This document shows positions 32,998 through 44,705 of a DNA stretch of 64,000 bases, one piece after another. The stretch is taken from assembly GCA_021018995.1 (NCBI GenBank), contig CM037588.1, forward strand, positions 148,323,725 to 148,387,724, in the 5' to 3' direction. This DNA comes from Chloranthus sessilifolius. Lineage: Eukaryota > Streptophyta > Magnoliopsida > Chloranthales > Chloranthaceae. How positions within the stretch are numbered: position 1 is the first letter of the stretch; every line of letters begins with the position of its first letter. The notes below the pieces were generated by a model that did no database searches, had not been told where the DNA came from, and was given only the letters and a program-made list of their open reading frames with translations. A program made the position numbers and the translations under genes.

Positions 32998-33205
32998 TGT
33001 TAGGAATTCAAGAAACCAAACTCCCTATCACGATGAATACGGCAAAATAAGAACACATAAAAGTAATCATACACAATACAAAGGAATTTACATGGTTCAC
33101 CCAATATAGGGCTACGTCCACGAAGTATATATATTATTTATGAATGTTTACAATGCATACACTCTCTTCTCTCTAGTGCACTCTCAATCAAGATCTAACA
33201 CGAAA
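32998..33205 (-). repeat. 5' LTR fragment of copia-3
   Basis: The first 208 bp (plus-strand view, from TGTTAGGAATTC) match 25804-26010. The rest of this LTR is displaced or lost at the G2 junction. Confidence 0.85.
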
Positions 33206-34927
33206 TGTAACATCCCAAAATTTAGGCCCTTTAAACAGTATGTCTCGATGTGCGCACCCGACGGGTCACACGCCAAATAGGATAAAATAATAAAATATTA
33301 GTGTGTGAGTTAAGTTAACTTATAGTGGATAAGAAAGAAGAGATTTAAAGTGTGATAAGTGACCAGCTGATGTGATGGCATACACCGAGGTACGACATAT
33401 CGGCTTAACACCAAACCTAAGTCCTTGGATAAGAAGTAGGACATACAAGTAAAATGTGTAGGTGCTTCACATCGGAGCCAAACACCTTATGTGATTAAGA
33501 AATAACACCCAAATGGGTGTATGTGTTTAACAAGAGAACAAGCCCTTTAGGTAATAAAAAGAAGGTAAAGCCCTTTTTGAAGCACCCGGTTGTAAAAGGG
33601 TTTGGAGTTAGGGTTTTGGAAGAGAGAGAGGAAGATAAGGAGAAAAGCTTGTCGGATTTGCTTGCTCCAACCTTTGGTTTTGCGTGAAAAGGGTTTGTGA
33701 GATTGTGTAAGGGGAGGGATCGTAGCCATTTTCGACGTTGGTGCATTGTTTTATGCGTTTTGAGCTGTTTGGGGGTTTTCGGAAACCCTTCCTTTGTGCG
33801 ATCATGCTTTTATGTCGTAAATCGTAGCGAGATTTTGCATGTGATGTGTATGGAGGGATCACCAACGATTTTGAATGATTGGTTGTGATCGTGGAGCTCA
33901 GAGATCCTCAGTTTGAGTTTTGGAAACCTTTTTGCGAATCGGGGAAGATGATCGAATCGGTGGGATGATCGGTCGATTTAAGGTGAGAAATCCATGCTAG
34001 ATGAGTTTTAAATATTTTATTTTATGGTTGTATAAATGTATGTGAGATTTGGGTTAGATTTGAGAGAAAAAAAATAGATTTTTAACAACAAAAAGCAAGG
34101 GATCTGTGATATCTGTCGATTTTGATCGATCGAAATTGGATTCGACCGATCAAAATGGACTTAAGAAGGTGAAATACGATTCCTGCAGAATTTCGATCGA
34201 ACGAAATAAAATTTGATCGATTGAAATAAAAATTCGATTGATCAAAATGAAATTCGATCGATCGAAAGGAAACTCGATCAATCGAAGGAAATTTGATCGA
34301 TCGAAATGAAATTCGATCAATCGAAATTAACTGAGCGTGCCGACAGTGCTTCAGTGTTTTAGCCATAACTTTCTATTTCGAACTCAAAATTATCTGATTC
34401 TTGAGGCGTTGGAAAGAGGATGACGAGACCTATAACTTTCATAAATGTGAAAATTGATGCATCAAACTTTTTTAAAGGTTAAAATTTGGATGAAAGTTAC
34501 GTCAAGTTCTAAGTTGGCGCATTTTGACTAAGGTATCGATATAGTCTCAGTATTTTAGTCGTAACTTTTTATGTAGAACTCCGATTGATGTGATTCTTAT
34601 TGTGTTAGAAAGAAAATATCGAACTCTACAACTTCTGTGTTTTAACCAACTCATGAATCTAAATTTTTTAAAGGTAAAAAGTTTGTAGAAAGTTACGTCA
34701 AATTTTTTATTAGCACGAACTTGCTGTTTCCGCCTCGATTTGAGGAAACATTTAAAGATGTCTAAGTTTCTAGTAACTAGAGTGTTCTTTGATATATTGT
34801 ATATTTGTGATGTAGATTGAGGGCTGAAGGCCATAGATAGAGCTTCGCTTGGCTTCGCGCAGCTTCGAGGTTAAGGTAGGGAAAATTCAACCTAAATTTA
34901 TATGCTTGACTTGATTCATAGGCTTAG
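33206..34927 (+). mobile_element. Gypsy LTR fragment G2
   Basis: It opens TGTAACATCCC directly inside the copia-3 LTR and is cut at 34927 by G3. It resembles the first part of the G1 LTR. A run of TCGATCGAAAT-like palindromes lies at 34118-34330, then two copies of the CATAACTTT..CCGA..GCGTTGGAAAGA unit (34355-34530 and 34555-34725). No coding region is left; the remainder of G2 is not in the window. Confidence 0.7.
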
Positions 34928-37562
34928 TGTAACAACCCTGAAAATCTAGAACACGAACCTGACTATTTCGATCTACGTGCCCGGCACGGAAATCGAGACC
35001 GATTTAAAAAATTTAGAATTGATATTAATTGAGATAAAGTTACACCATGGTTAGATGAGTTCACCTGTGTAATTTCATTTGAATCGGAGTTGTGTAAAGG
35101 GCCAGTGTAGCACGTTGCGTCGTAGCGACCGTGTTCGTGCTCCACACCGGAACATAAACTAAGGGAAAACAGAAATATCTGTTTATTAGCTTATAAGAGA
35201 AGGAAGGGAGACCTAGAGGAAGTTCTTCTTCTTCTTCTTCTTCCCCTTGCCCTAGTTACTCTAGCAGCTAAGGAGTCTGTAGCTAGGTGGGTTTTCAAGA
35301 GGGTTTTTGTATAAAACAGGGTTAGCAAGATTGAAAGGTGAGTTTCCTAAGCTAGGGTATGTAGAGATCAATGGAATAAGCTTAAGTATGGTTTGTGTGA
35401 GTGTGAAGTCTCTGCATGCTGAACCAGAGCTAAAAGGTTGCTCGTCGAACTCGGATCGGTGATAAACTCCGAGAGCTTGATCCGAAACCCTCATTCGAAT
35501 CGACGGTTTAAAACCCGTGAGGGCCCTAATAAAGGTGAGATTATGTGTTTAAATAGGGGCAAATGAGATGCCCAGGTGTGGGCATTGATGTCATGATAAT
35601 GGTGATTGAGAACCATAAATGAAAAATAGGGTTGGAGATGAACTCCATTAATGACAGAGTTTCTGTCATTATTGATCGATCAACACAAGTGGTGATCGAT
35701 CAATAGCAGTGGTGATCGATCAATGAAGACCATTGATCGATCAATCTGTATAGGACAGAATGGGAGAACAGTGGCCCCAAATTTTGAGAAGTTCAATGCC
35801 CGAAGGGCATTGATCGATCAATGAGGGCATTGATCGATCAATGAGGGCATTGATCGATCAATGAGAGCATTGATCGATCAACAAAGGTGGTGATCGATCA
35901 ATGACATTTGGTGATCGATCAACAAAGGTATTGATCGATCAATGGTAGTGGTGATCGATCAATGAGGGCATTGATCGATCAATCTGTATAAAAAGTTAAT
36001 GTGAACAGAAGGGTGAGTTTTTGAAAAAAAAAAAGGGTTGGTGATCGATCAACAGGAGGCAGTGATCGATCAACAGGGAGCATTGATCGATCAACAAGGT
36101 GTTGATCGATCACTGAGTGTGGAATTGATCGATCAACAGTGGTGGTGATCGATCAATTTATATATATATAGTATATGAACAGTACTGGCAGAGAGTTGGT
36201 TAAACAAGTTTGTGCTTTGGTGATCGATCAACAAGGGTGTTGATCGATCAATAAAGAGTTCATTGATCGATCAACAAGGTATTGATCGATCAATAAACCC
36301 TGTTTTCAGACAGTTAGAAAATTTGTATGTAAGAACCACTGGACATTGTGCCAGTTCACAATCTGTCACTCTAACACCTAGAGTAACATGTTTATGGTCT
36401 AGGATCAGACTAAGATGCCTTGAAAAAGCTTTGGATTTGCTTAGAAGGAGCTTGATCCGAGGTAGGGGAATTCAACTGAAATTGCATTTATTTTTGATCT
36501 CATGGATTATATCTGTCATACATATCTCAGCATAGTTTAATTCTGTTTTAAAAGCATGTTTAGCATATGTATGAGTATTCTATTATGTACTTGATCCGAA
36601 ATCAATTCATTATAAGTATGATAAGTATGCATGTGATTTGAGGTTTGATATTCAAGAAAAATTCCACCGGCGGTATATATCCGTTCGAGCACACTTGTGC
36701 ATTTGCTTTGTAATCCTCGGCACAATTGCACTCCATGTGTGGGGCATTATTGCAATTCCTGAAATTGTTCATGTGAACGACGATGGTTGGGATTATCCAT
36801 CGGACCAAATCTGGCTACCACGTGCTATACTCACGGGAGTTACTTAAGTATACTACACTAAGTCATTATATGTTGTATTCATCAATTCTGTACTGTTTTG
36901 GATAAATGTCTCATGTTTTATACATCTGTTGCATATTTTCAATTTTGTTCTTTGATGACCATGTTATGCAATTAGAATGCAAATTTATTTGGAATTCTTC
37001 TATTGAGCTAGGATGTAGCTCACCCTGTTTTTGTAAACATTTAGGTTCCGAGGCGGTAGCTCAGTCTCGAGAGCGACCTGACTATCACCGATCCCGAGGC
37101 TGAGGTTGAGGACGAGGAGACGGACGTTCCAGCTGACGACTTTTACCCATAGACTGGGTATAGCTTAGACATTTTTGGGGTTTTATGTTTGTTTGGAGAC
37201 TTTGGATTATGTGTGCCTGGTGGCCACTTTTGTATTAATTTTTGTAGATATTTTATTTCTTTTATAGTGTTATTATACATTCTATCGCAACCATCATTGG
37301 GAACCATTGTTTGGGTGATGGATGTCTGTCACCGATGGTTCTTTTTGGTTCCTTTTTGAGAATGTATACTTTTTACATTTATCAATGAAGGTTTATCTAT
37401 TGTTCTTACTTTTAGATTGATTCATTAGATGACTCTACTTACCGTTGTGGGATTTTATCTGTATATTTCCGCTTTATATACATATATTGTGTGATTTGTC
37501 CTAGGGATCATCCAGAGCATGATCTCGATGGCAATGAATTTCTGAAACGTAAATTCATCACA
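34928..37562 (+). repeat. 5' LTR of G3, 2.63 kb
   Basis: It starts TGTAACAACCC and ends in TCATCACA next to the primer-binding site. It contains a CTT run (35222-35241), about 23 TTGATCGATCAA-type sites (35672-36297), a block conserved with G1 (36655-36870), and a stem-loop at 37299-37353. Confidence 0.9.
35672..36297. repeat. TTGATCGATCAA palindrome array (G3 5' LTR)
   Basis: About 23 copies of TGATCGATCA with a preceding T or G and following A, often at spacings close to 20-21 bp (for example 35815-35890). The intervening words vary (GAGGGCA, ACAAAGG, CAGTGG). Confidence 0.95.
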
Positions 37563-37739
37563 TTGGTATCGAGCCTAGGCTTTAGGTTGAACTATGGGTT
37601 CATAACGGATTGTTTTACAATCTATATGTCTTGATCAATGTTGTTGTTTTCACAATGATGAGACGATATGGGCCCTAAGTTCGAGAGGAGGGCACTGAGG
37701 TAGAACAGTCGAGAGAGATTCCTCGAGGATGTGCCCGAG

Positions 37740-38890
37740 GTCATAGGCTCGTCGAGGGCTTGGAGTTCCTCTCACAAGCAAATGCGGTTCCATTGGGACC
37801 CAGAGGAGGTAGAAGGAGAAATGAAGAAGGTGTTGGAAGCATGTTGGAAGCATTAGCCAAGCAGACACATTGCTTTAGCTCAAACATGACTAGACCACCT
37901 CATCAGCCTGGTGGATTTGCGGAGTTTAGGAGAATGAGACCTCCTAACTTCTCAGGTCAAACGGATCCCATTGAGGCAGAAGGGTGGATAGAAGAGATGG
38001 AAAAGCTCTTTGAAGTGTTGTCACGAGAGAAAGTGCGTTGGGCCACTTTCAAACTGGATGGTGACGCCGGACCTTGGTGGAAGTCGGTGTCACAAAATAG
38101 ACAGAGAGTTTCCTCACACCCCTTGGACATGGGAGGAGTTCACGGAGGTATTCTATCATAAATACTTTCCTAAAATTGTGAGGCATCAGTGGGAGGTGAA
38201 ATTTATAGAGCTGAAGCAAGGTGCAATGACAGTCAGGGATTATGGAGCTGAGTTCGATAGATTAGCTCGATTTGCACCTCAGCACGTAGCTACAGAGCTG
38301 ATGAGAGCGAGAAAGTTTCAGCTGGGACTGAGACAAAATTTACAAAAGGATGTCGCCATGTGGGAAATGGAGACATATGAAGGAGTGATGGCCAAGGCAC
38401 TCATTGCAGAGGAGGAGAACCAGAAATAGTTCTCTTGGAAGGATAAGCCGGTGAGAGAGAATGCATTTCAAGGGCAACCTCAGGACACAGAGCAGAATAA
38501 GAGAGCCAGATTTTCCAGGCCTCCGAGTTACCCTACGGACCTAGTTCATTACCTACTTCTTCACGACCATTTAGACCTTCTGGTTCTTCAAACAGTGGGG
38601 CTTCGGTGGCCCAGAAATCTTCAAAAGCATCATCCTTCAGTCCAGCAGTATCATGTGCAAGGTGTGGGAAGCCACACAAGACAGAGGACTGTCGGAGGGA
38701 AACTGGGGCATGCTACAGATGTGGCCAGATGGGCCATTTAATCAGGAACTGCCCAGAGGAAGGAAGGGACAGCAAGGAGCGGTCCGGATCGGTATCGACG
38801 ATGCGATCAGCTCGACCAGTGGTTCACGGCCGAGCTTATGCCGTTACCGCCACCGATGCTCTGACATCAAATGACGTCATTCAAGGTATG
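37740..38890 (+). pseudogene. G3 gag
   Basis: Retrotransposon gag core with RRMRPPNFSG near 37930, then FYHKYFPKIVRHQWEVKF and FAPQHVATELMRARKF (38150-38330). Two CCHC knuckles follow at about 38660-38755, CARCGKPHKTEDC and CYRCGQMGHLIRNC. The product would be the capsid/nucleocapsid protein that packages element RNA. A small number of breaks, otherwise well kept. Confidence 0.85.
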
Positions 38891-39089
38891 ATTAGAATTC
38901 AAGAGATATGGTGTTGTTTGATATAATGAACTGGAAAATTGGAAATATATAAATTAATTGATTTATTTTGATTATAATAGTATACATAAACCTACACATC
39001 TAAAACGTTACAGTAATGTTGATATTGGTATGTAGGTGAGCTGAAACTGTATAGGAGTTGCGATATTTGCTTCCATAGAGCACGAGCCC

Positions 39090-42000
39090 TGATAGACCCA
39101 GGCTCCACACATTCTTTCGTACGGCCTCAATTTACAAGGGAATTGAGTGCCACTCCAGAACAACTAGATTTTATCCTGACAGTGTCAATCCCCACGGGTA
39201 GTGCAGTGAATGCACTCACTGTGTGTAAATCAGTGGTAGTGGCAGTAGATGATCATGAGACACGGGCAGATTTGATTCTGTTAGATATGAAAGGATTTGA
39301 CATCATTTTGGGAATGGACTGGCTATCTGCTTACCACGCAAGTGTGGATTGTCTTCGGAAGATGGTAGTTTTCCGCCCTCCAAGGGAGCGATCCTTTAGA
39401 TTCTTCGGAGTGAAGTCTAAGGTAGCTCCATTGATATCCGCTTATTCAGGAGAGGATGATGAAGAGTGGATGCAGTGGATATATAGCCTTCCTACAAGAG
39501 CAACGGGAGAAGACAAATGTGATATCCGATATTCCCATTGCATGCGAGTATTCCGATGTATTTCCTGAAGAATTACCGGGACTACCGCCAGTTCGGGAGA
39601 TCGAGTTTGCAATCAATTTGGTTCCAGGCACTGAACCAGTATCTAAAGCTCCGTATTGGATGGCTCCAAAAGAATTGCAAGAGTTGAAAGAGCAACTACA
39701 AGAATTACTTGACAAAGGGTTTATTCGACCGAGTGTGTCCCCTTGGGGAGCACCAGTATTGTTTGTCAGAAAGAAAGATGGTTCGATGCGTCTATGCATT
39801 GACTATCGGCAGTTGAATAAGTTGACGATTAAGAATCGTTACCCGCTTCCTAGAATCGATGATCTGTTTGATCAATTGCAAGGAGCGAGGTTCTTTACGA
39901 AGATCGACTTGCGGTCGGGTTATCATCAACTACGAGTCAGAGCTGAAGACATTGAGAAGACGGCGTTCAGAACCAGATATGGACACTATGAATTCCTTGT
40001 TATGCCATTTGGATTGACGAACGCACCTGCGTCTTTCATGGACTTGATGAACCGAGTGTTTAAACCACACTTGGACACATCAGTAGTGGTATTTGTAGAT
40101 GACATCCTTGTCTATTCCAAGACAAAGGAGGAACATGAAGAGCATCTACGTGTTACTTTGCAGACCCTCAGAGATCACAAACTTTATGCGAAGCTCAGTA
40201 AGTGTGAGTTTTGGCTTGACCAAGTTAGTTTCTTGGGTCATATCGTCTCTGCAAAGGGTATTACAGTGGATCCGGCTAAGATTGAAGCCGTAGTGAACTG
40301 GGAACAGCCGAGGACAGTAACAGAGGTTCGTAGTTTTCTTGGTTTGGCCGGATACTACTGTTGCGGTCAGAGGGGTTCTCTAAACTATCAGGTCCACTCA
40401 CTCAGCTCACTAAGAAGAATGCTAGATTTGATTGGACTGATCAGTGTGAGAAGAGCTTCCAGGAATTGAAGACGCGTCTGACTACAGCACCAGTGTTGGC
40501 AATACCTTCTGGCAGAGGAGGTTTTGCTATCTACAGTGACGCATCATATGGTGGTTTGGGTTGTGTCCTCAACCAGCACAAGAAGGTTATCGCTTATGGC
40601 TCTAGACAGCTGAAGGAGCATGAAAAGAATTATCCGACTCATGACTTAGAGTTGGCTGCGGTAATCTTTGCCTTGAAGATTTGGAGGCACTACTTGTACG
40701 GTGAGACGTTTGATATCTTCACCGACCACAAAAGCCTTAAGTATTTGTTTACCCAGAAGGACTTAAATATGCGACAGCGCAGATGGATGGAGTTCTTGAA
40801 AGATTATGATTGTTCCATCCAGTATCACCCTGGGAAGGCCAATGTTGTGGCAGATGCTTTGAGCAGAAAGTCTTCAGCTCAGTTGTCACATCTTATCACC
40901 CGAGTACAAAGGTGGCACCTACTTGAGGACCTGGCCTTATGTGATACGCTGATTGATGTTAGAGGTTCAGGGACACTGATGGCTACCATCGTGATACGCC
41001 CCACATTGTTTGACAATGTACGTAAGCTCCAGATGATTGACGACGAACTTATGGCAATTAGAAGGGATGTGATCAACGGGATCAGACCTGATTTTACCAT
41101 CAAGGATGATGGCACATTGCTATTTCGAGATCGGATATGCATACCGGATACAAAGGACCTAAAAGATACAATTTTGGAGGAAGCGCATAAGTCTACATAT
41201 GCTATACATCCTGGGAGTACCAAAATGTACCAAGATCTCAAGCGAAGTTTTTGGTGGAGAGGATTAAAGAAGGATATGGCAAATTATGTTTCTAAGTGTT
41301 TGGTCTGCCAGCAGGTGAAAGTGGACCATCAGAATCCAGCAGGTTTATTGCAACCATTACCAGTGCCAGAGTGGAAATGGGAAGCCATTTCTATGGACTT
41401 TATATTAGGATTGCCGAGCACACTGAGAAAGAATAATGCCATTTGGGTTATTGTGGACAGACTGACGAAATCTGCACATTTTCTACCGTATCGGACTACA
41501 TTTACGGCCAATAAACTAGCCGAGCTATACATGAAGGAAATAGTTCGATTACATGGCATACCGGTCAGCATCATGTGTGATAGAGATCCGCTTTATACAT
41601 CGCAGTTTTGGCGACGATTCCAGGAAGGCATGGGTACTAAATTGGAATTCAAAGATTTCATCCTCGCGGATGGGGCAAGGCATCGAGAGGTGAACCAGAT
41701 CATAGAGGATATGTTGCGTGCGTGTATGTTGGACTTTCATGGTTTATGGGATCAACACTTACCTCTGATCGAATTCGCTTACAATAACATTTATCAGTCA
41801 AGTATTGGGATGGCGCCTTATGAAGCCTTATATGGACGTCGATGCAGATCTCCACTGAATTGGGAAGAAGTCGGCGAAAAGCTGGTCTTAGGACCAGAGA
41901 TCGTGGACAGTACCACTGAGACGGTTAGAGTGATTCGCGAAAGATTGAGGATGGCCCAAAGCCGTCAAAAGAGCTATGCGGATCTTCATCGGACGCAAGT

Positions 42001-42510
42001 GGAGTTTCAGGTATAACCAAATACGTTAGACGATACGTATGCCCATGGTTAAAATTAAATCAATAGAGAATTAACACTTGTTTTCAGGTTGGAGACAAGG
42101 TGTTTGTGAAGATTTCGCCAACCAAGGGCGTCATGCGCTTTGGAAAACGCGAAAAGTTGAGCCCTCGATACATCGGACCATTTGAGGTACTCGGAAGGGT
42201 TGGAGAAGTCGCTTATCGGATTGCCTTGCCACCACAGTTGGCAAGCATGCACAACGTCTTTCACGTGTCCATGCTACGCCATTACGTACACGATCCGACT
42301 CACGTCTTGGATTACCAACCAATAGAGCTTCTAAAGGATATGACGGTGATAGAAGAACCGATTGCTATTTTAGATCGTCGTGATCAAGTTCTGCGGACTA
42401 AGTTGATTCCACTGGTACTAGTCAAGTGGAGAAATCATTCGGACACTGAAGCTACTTGGGAACGCGCAACCGAAATCCGCGAACAGTACCCACATTTGTT
42501 TGCCCAATGA
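39090..42510 (+). pseudogene. G3 pol: protease, RT, RNase H, integrase, chromodomain
   Basis: Protease with ALIDPGSTHSFV and ILGMDWLSAYHA (39090-39350). RT with [44 protein letters not shown] and the active-site [10 protein letters not shown] (39600-40330). RNase H with [13 protein letters not shown] and [11 protein letters not shown] (40520-40760), then VVADALSRK. Integrase zinc finger [14 protein letters not shown] (41205-41330) and core with MDFILGLP (41395) and [20 protein letters not shown] (41785-41835). The end has LVKWRNHSDTEATWE (42420-42465), a chromodomain signature that places it in the chromoviruses, Tekay/Del-like by overall layout. Few breaks; short non-coding gaps also lie between blocks. 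Confidence 0.88.
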
Positions 42511-42698
42511 GAAAGGTAAATTCTTAATCATTTTCGCTTAAAGGTTCATCACATTATTAGGTCGTTGTACGTAAGCATACATCAATTACTCGATGAATCT
42601 TTTTATAGGGATACTCTGTATGATGTGCACGTACTCTTAATTTCGAAATTCGGACGGTTCACTGTTGGAAAAGTTGACTGTTACAATGTAGTCTCACA

Positions 42699-42912
42699 GA
42701 TGTCATTGATCGATCAATGGAGGCAGTGATCGATCAATTTCATGAGTGATCGATCAACAGAGGTTGGTGATCGATCAATGCATCGATTTAGGGCTTAAAG
42801 ATGCTTCATTGATCGATCAACAGAAGCAGTGATCGATCAATCCTGGGGTTTAAGTTAAGGGTTGGGGTTTTTGAACGGTCATTTGCACAAAGCTCCCGTA
42901 GTGATCGATCAA
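42699..42912. repeat. TGATCGATCA sites upstream of the extra ORF
   Basis: Seven copies of the same palindrome that fills the G3 LTRs lie between the pol end and the extra ORF. This is the only place inside the internal region where they occur. Confidence 0.9.
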
Positions 42913-43074
42913 GGGTTTTGGAATTCCAACCGTTCAACCGTCTTCCCCACTCTTCTCCGGCCATTTCCGTTCGTTCTCCGGCTTGATTCGCGTGGACATC
43001 GCTCCATTCATCCGGTAAAATTCTTGTTTGCCTTCTTTCGAGTCTCGTTTTCATTCTTTTGTAAGGATTCGACC

Positions 43075-44583
43075 ATGGGACCTCGCACGAAGAACGCTTC
43101 GCGTAAGGTACCCACGTCTCGGGCTCGTACCCCGGTACCGCCCACCATTCCCGTTCCTTCACCGACCGTGCCACCCATGGCACCGGTTTCGACCGCTGTC
43201 CCAACCGTTCCCGCGCCCGTTCCGCTCCCCATTGAGCGTGACGTCCCCAAACCGTGGTGGGCTTCTAAAACCTTCCTACCCGAATACGTTTTTGCTTCCT
43301 CGCTTTACGAGGACCGACCCGAAATGGCTTGGGCCAAGGGTTATATCCAAAAGCTCGGGTTAAAACCCTTGCTTGAACCATTCCACGACCATTATTGCCC
43401 ACGCCTCGTGAGGCTCTTCTTTCAAAACCTACGATGGGGTGATAGTCGCCATCGGCTTGTCACGACCATCGATGGTTTCGAGTATAAATTCAACCACTTC
43501 CATGTCGCGGCGGCACTTCAATGCCCGTCTGCCTATATCGAGACATGTGGCCTTGATGCCCCATACATCAAGGAAGTCTCTTACGCCGATGTGGTCACTA
43601 AGATGACTCACGGCCAACACGGGAGGGGCCAATCTATATCTCGGGCCCAGTTGCCCGATCGACTGTGGATGCTTGATACGTACATCAAGTGTGCACTAAA
43701 CCCCTTCTTGCACAAGTCCTCGCGGACCGGAGTAGTGCAACAGGCACTATTCTCTGCTTATGAGAACCGTTGGTTCTCTATGGCAGATTTGGTCATTGAC
43801 GGCATCATCAATGCCAATGACCTTATGTCTGAGAAAGTAAGGTCCGGGGTTAAGAAGCAGATCCCCTATGCACGCCTCATCACCAAACTCGTAGAGCAAT
43901 ATGCCGCTCTACGCGAGGCCTACGCCTTGGCTCCTCACGAGCCACGTTTGAACGACAACACCAAGGTCTTTCAATTGAAAGACTGGACCAAAAGCTACAA
44001 CCTACTTGTGAGACGGCTTTCAGAGGAGGATGAGGGTGCAGCCGAGCCCGTTCCACCTACTGTCGTCGAGGGTTCGATTCCTGCCGAGCCTGCATCAGGA
44101 GAGGGGGAGGCCCCACGTGATCCACCACCTCCATCTGAGGTGTCTACCCGACCGGCCCCCACTACACACCACCGACCGATTCGTCAACCCACAGCCCATC
44201 CCCCACCATCTTCCTCTGACGACGTAGCCGCGATGCTTCGAGAGCTGGTGGAAGGCAACCACCGTATACACGAGAGGCTGGATGGTATGGAGGCATTCCA
44301 GCGAAAGATGCATCATCGTCTGGACTACCACGAGGGGATGCATGAGCTAGTCATGCAGCATCTGTATGCCACGACGTCCACACCGATGATCGCCCACGCT
44401 CGTCAGCACGTTGTGGACCCGCGCGACTACCGCACACCACCACCTCGTCCCCGCAGACATTCACCTGACGAGGCCGGTCCATCCGACGCCCCCACAGGTA
44501 TAGCTATACTACTTTATAATAATTGTAGACTACGTATATCTCCGCATTTACATTACTCTGCATATAATATATATTCTGTTTAG
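43075..44583 (+). CDS. Extra sense ORF of G3 between pol and 3' LTR
   Basis: An unbroken frame of about 500 codons. I chose the ATG at 43075 (CCATGGG context) over one 71 codons upstream because the upstream stretch overlaps the palindrome region. The N-terminus is basic then Pro/Val/Thr-rich. A compact middle region (about residues 50-300) has YCPRLVRLFFQNLRWGD, FNHFHVAAALQCP and VRSGVKKQIPYARLI. The C-terminal third is Pro-rich with a short charged helix-like part (LRELVEGNHRIHERLDGMEAF). It shows no signal peptide or membrane segment, so it does not look like an envelope. The middle recalls the 'putative plant transposon protein' domain seen in other plant elements, but I cannot confirm that. 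GC-rich codon use differs from the surrounding AT-rich DNA. Function unknown. Confidence 0.65.
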   Translation: MGPRTKNASRKVPTSRARTPVPPTIPVPSPTVPPMAPVSTAVPTVPAPVPLPIERDVPKPWWASKTFLPEYVFASSLYEDRPEMAWAKGYIQKLGLKPLLEPFHDHYCPRLVRLFFQNLRWGDSRHRLVTTIDGFEYKFNHFHVAAALQCPSAYIETCGLDAPYIKEVSYADVVTKMTHGQHGRGQSISRAQLPDRLWMLDTYIKCALNPFLHKSSRTGVVQQALFSAYENRWFSMADLVIDGIINANDLMSEKVRSGVKKQIPYARLITKLVEQYAALREAYALAPHEPRLNDNTKVFQLKDWTKSYNLLVRRLSEEDEGAAEPVPPTVVEGSIPAEPASGEGEAPRDPPPPSEVSTRPAPTTHHRPIRQPTAHPPPSSSDDVAAMLRELVEGNHRIHERLDGMEAFQRKMHHRLDYHEGMHELVMQHLYATTSTPMIAHARQHVVDPRDYRTPPPRPRRHSPDEAGPSDAPTGIAILLYNNCRLRISPHLHYSAYNIYSV

Positions 44584-44705
44584 CATGTTTAAATTTCTTT
44601 GCATCGTACGTTGACTGCATCCTCTGCATTATCTCCGTCTGTTAGTCTTAGAACCCTCTGTTCCTTAACCACACCTATTAGACATTTTCGAGGATGAAAA
44701 TTCCT

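Larger units (their letters stand above)
25804..33205 (-). mobile_element. Copia-3: Ty1/copia element (Tork-like), interrupted and broken
   Basis: Reading on the minus strand: 5' LTR fragment (33205-32998), primer-binding site region (32997-32983, TTGTATCAAAGCG), gag, protease, then a 3.3 kb gypsy insertion, RT and RNase H, the purine tract TAGGTGGAGAT (26550-26540) and a complete 3' LTR (26539-25804). The 5' LTR is cut by another insertion at 33206. Most of the integrase is missing. Over the 205 bp that can be compared the LTRs differ at roughly one base in eight to ten, so this element is old. There are many breaks. Confidence 0.88.

Noticed and set aside
35672-36297. CRISPR-like spaced repeats
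   Set aside because: The repeated unit is a 10-12 bp palindrome with short, non-unique linkers inside an LTR of a plant element; no CRISPR feature fits.
43075-44583. Reading the extra ORF of G3 as an envelope gene
   Set aside because: No signal peptide, membrane span or glycoprotein features are visible, so position alone does not justify the name.
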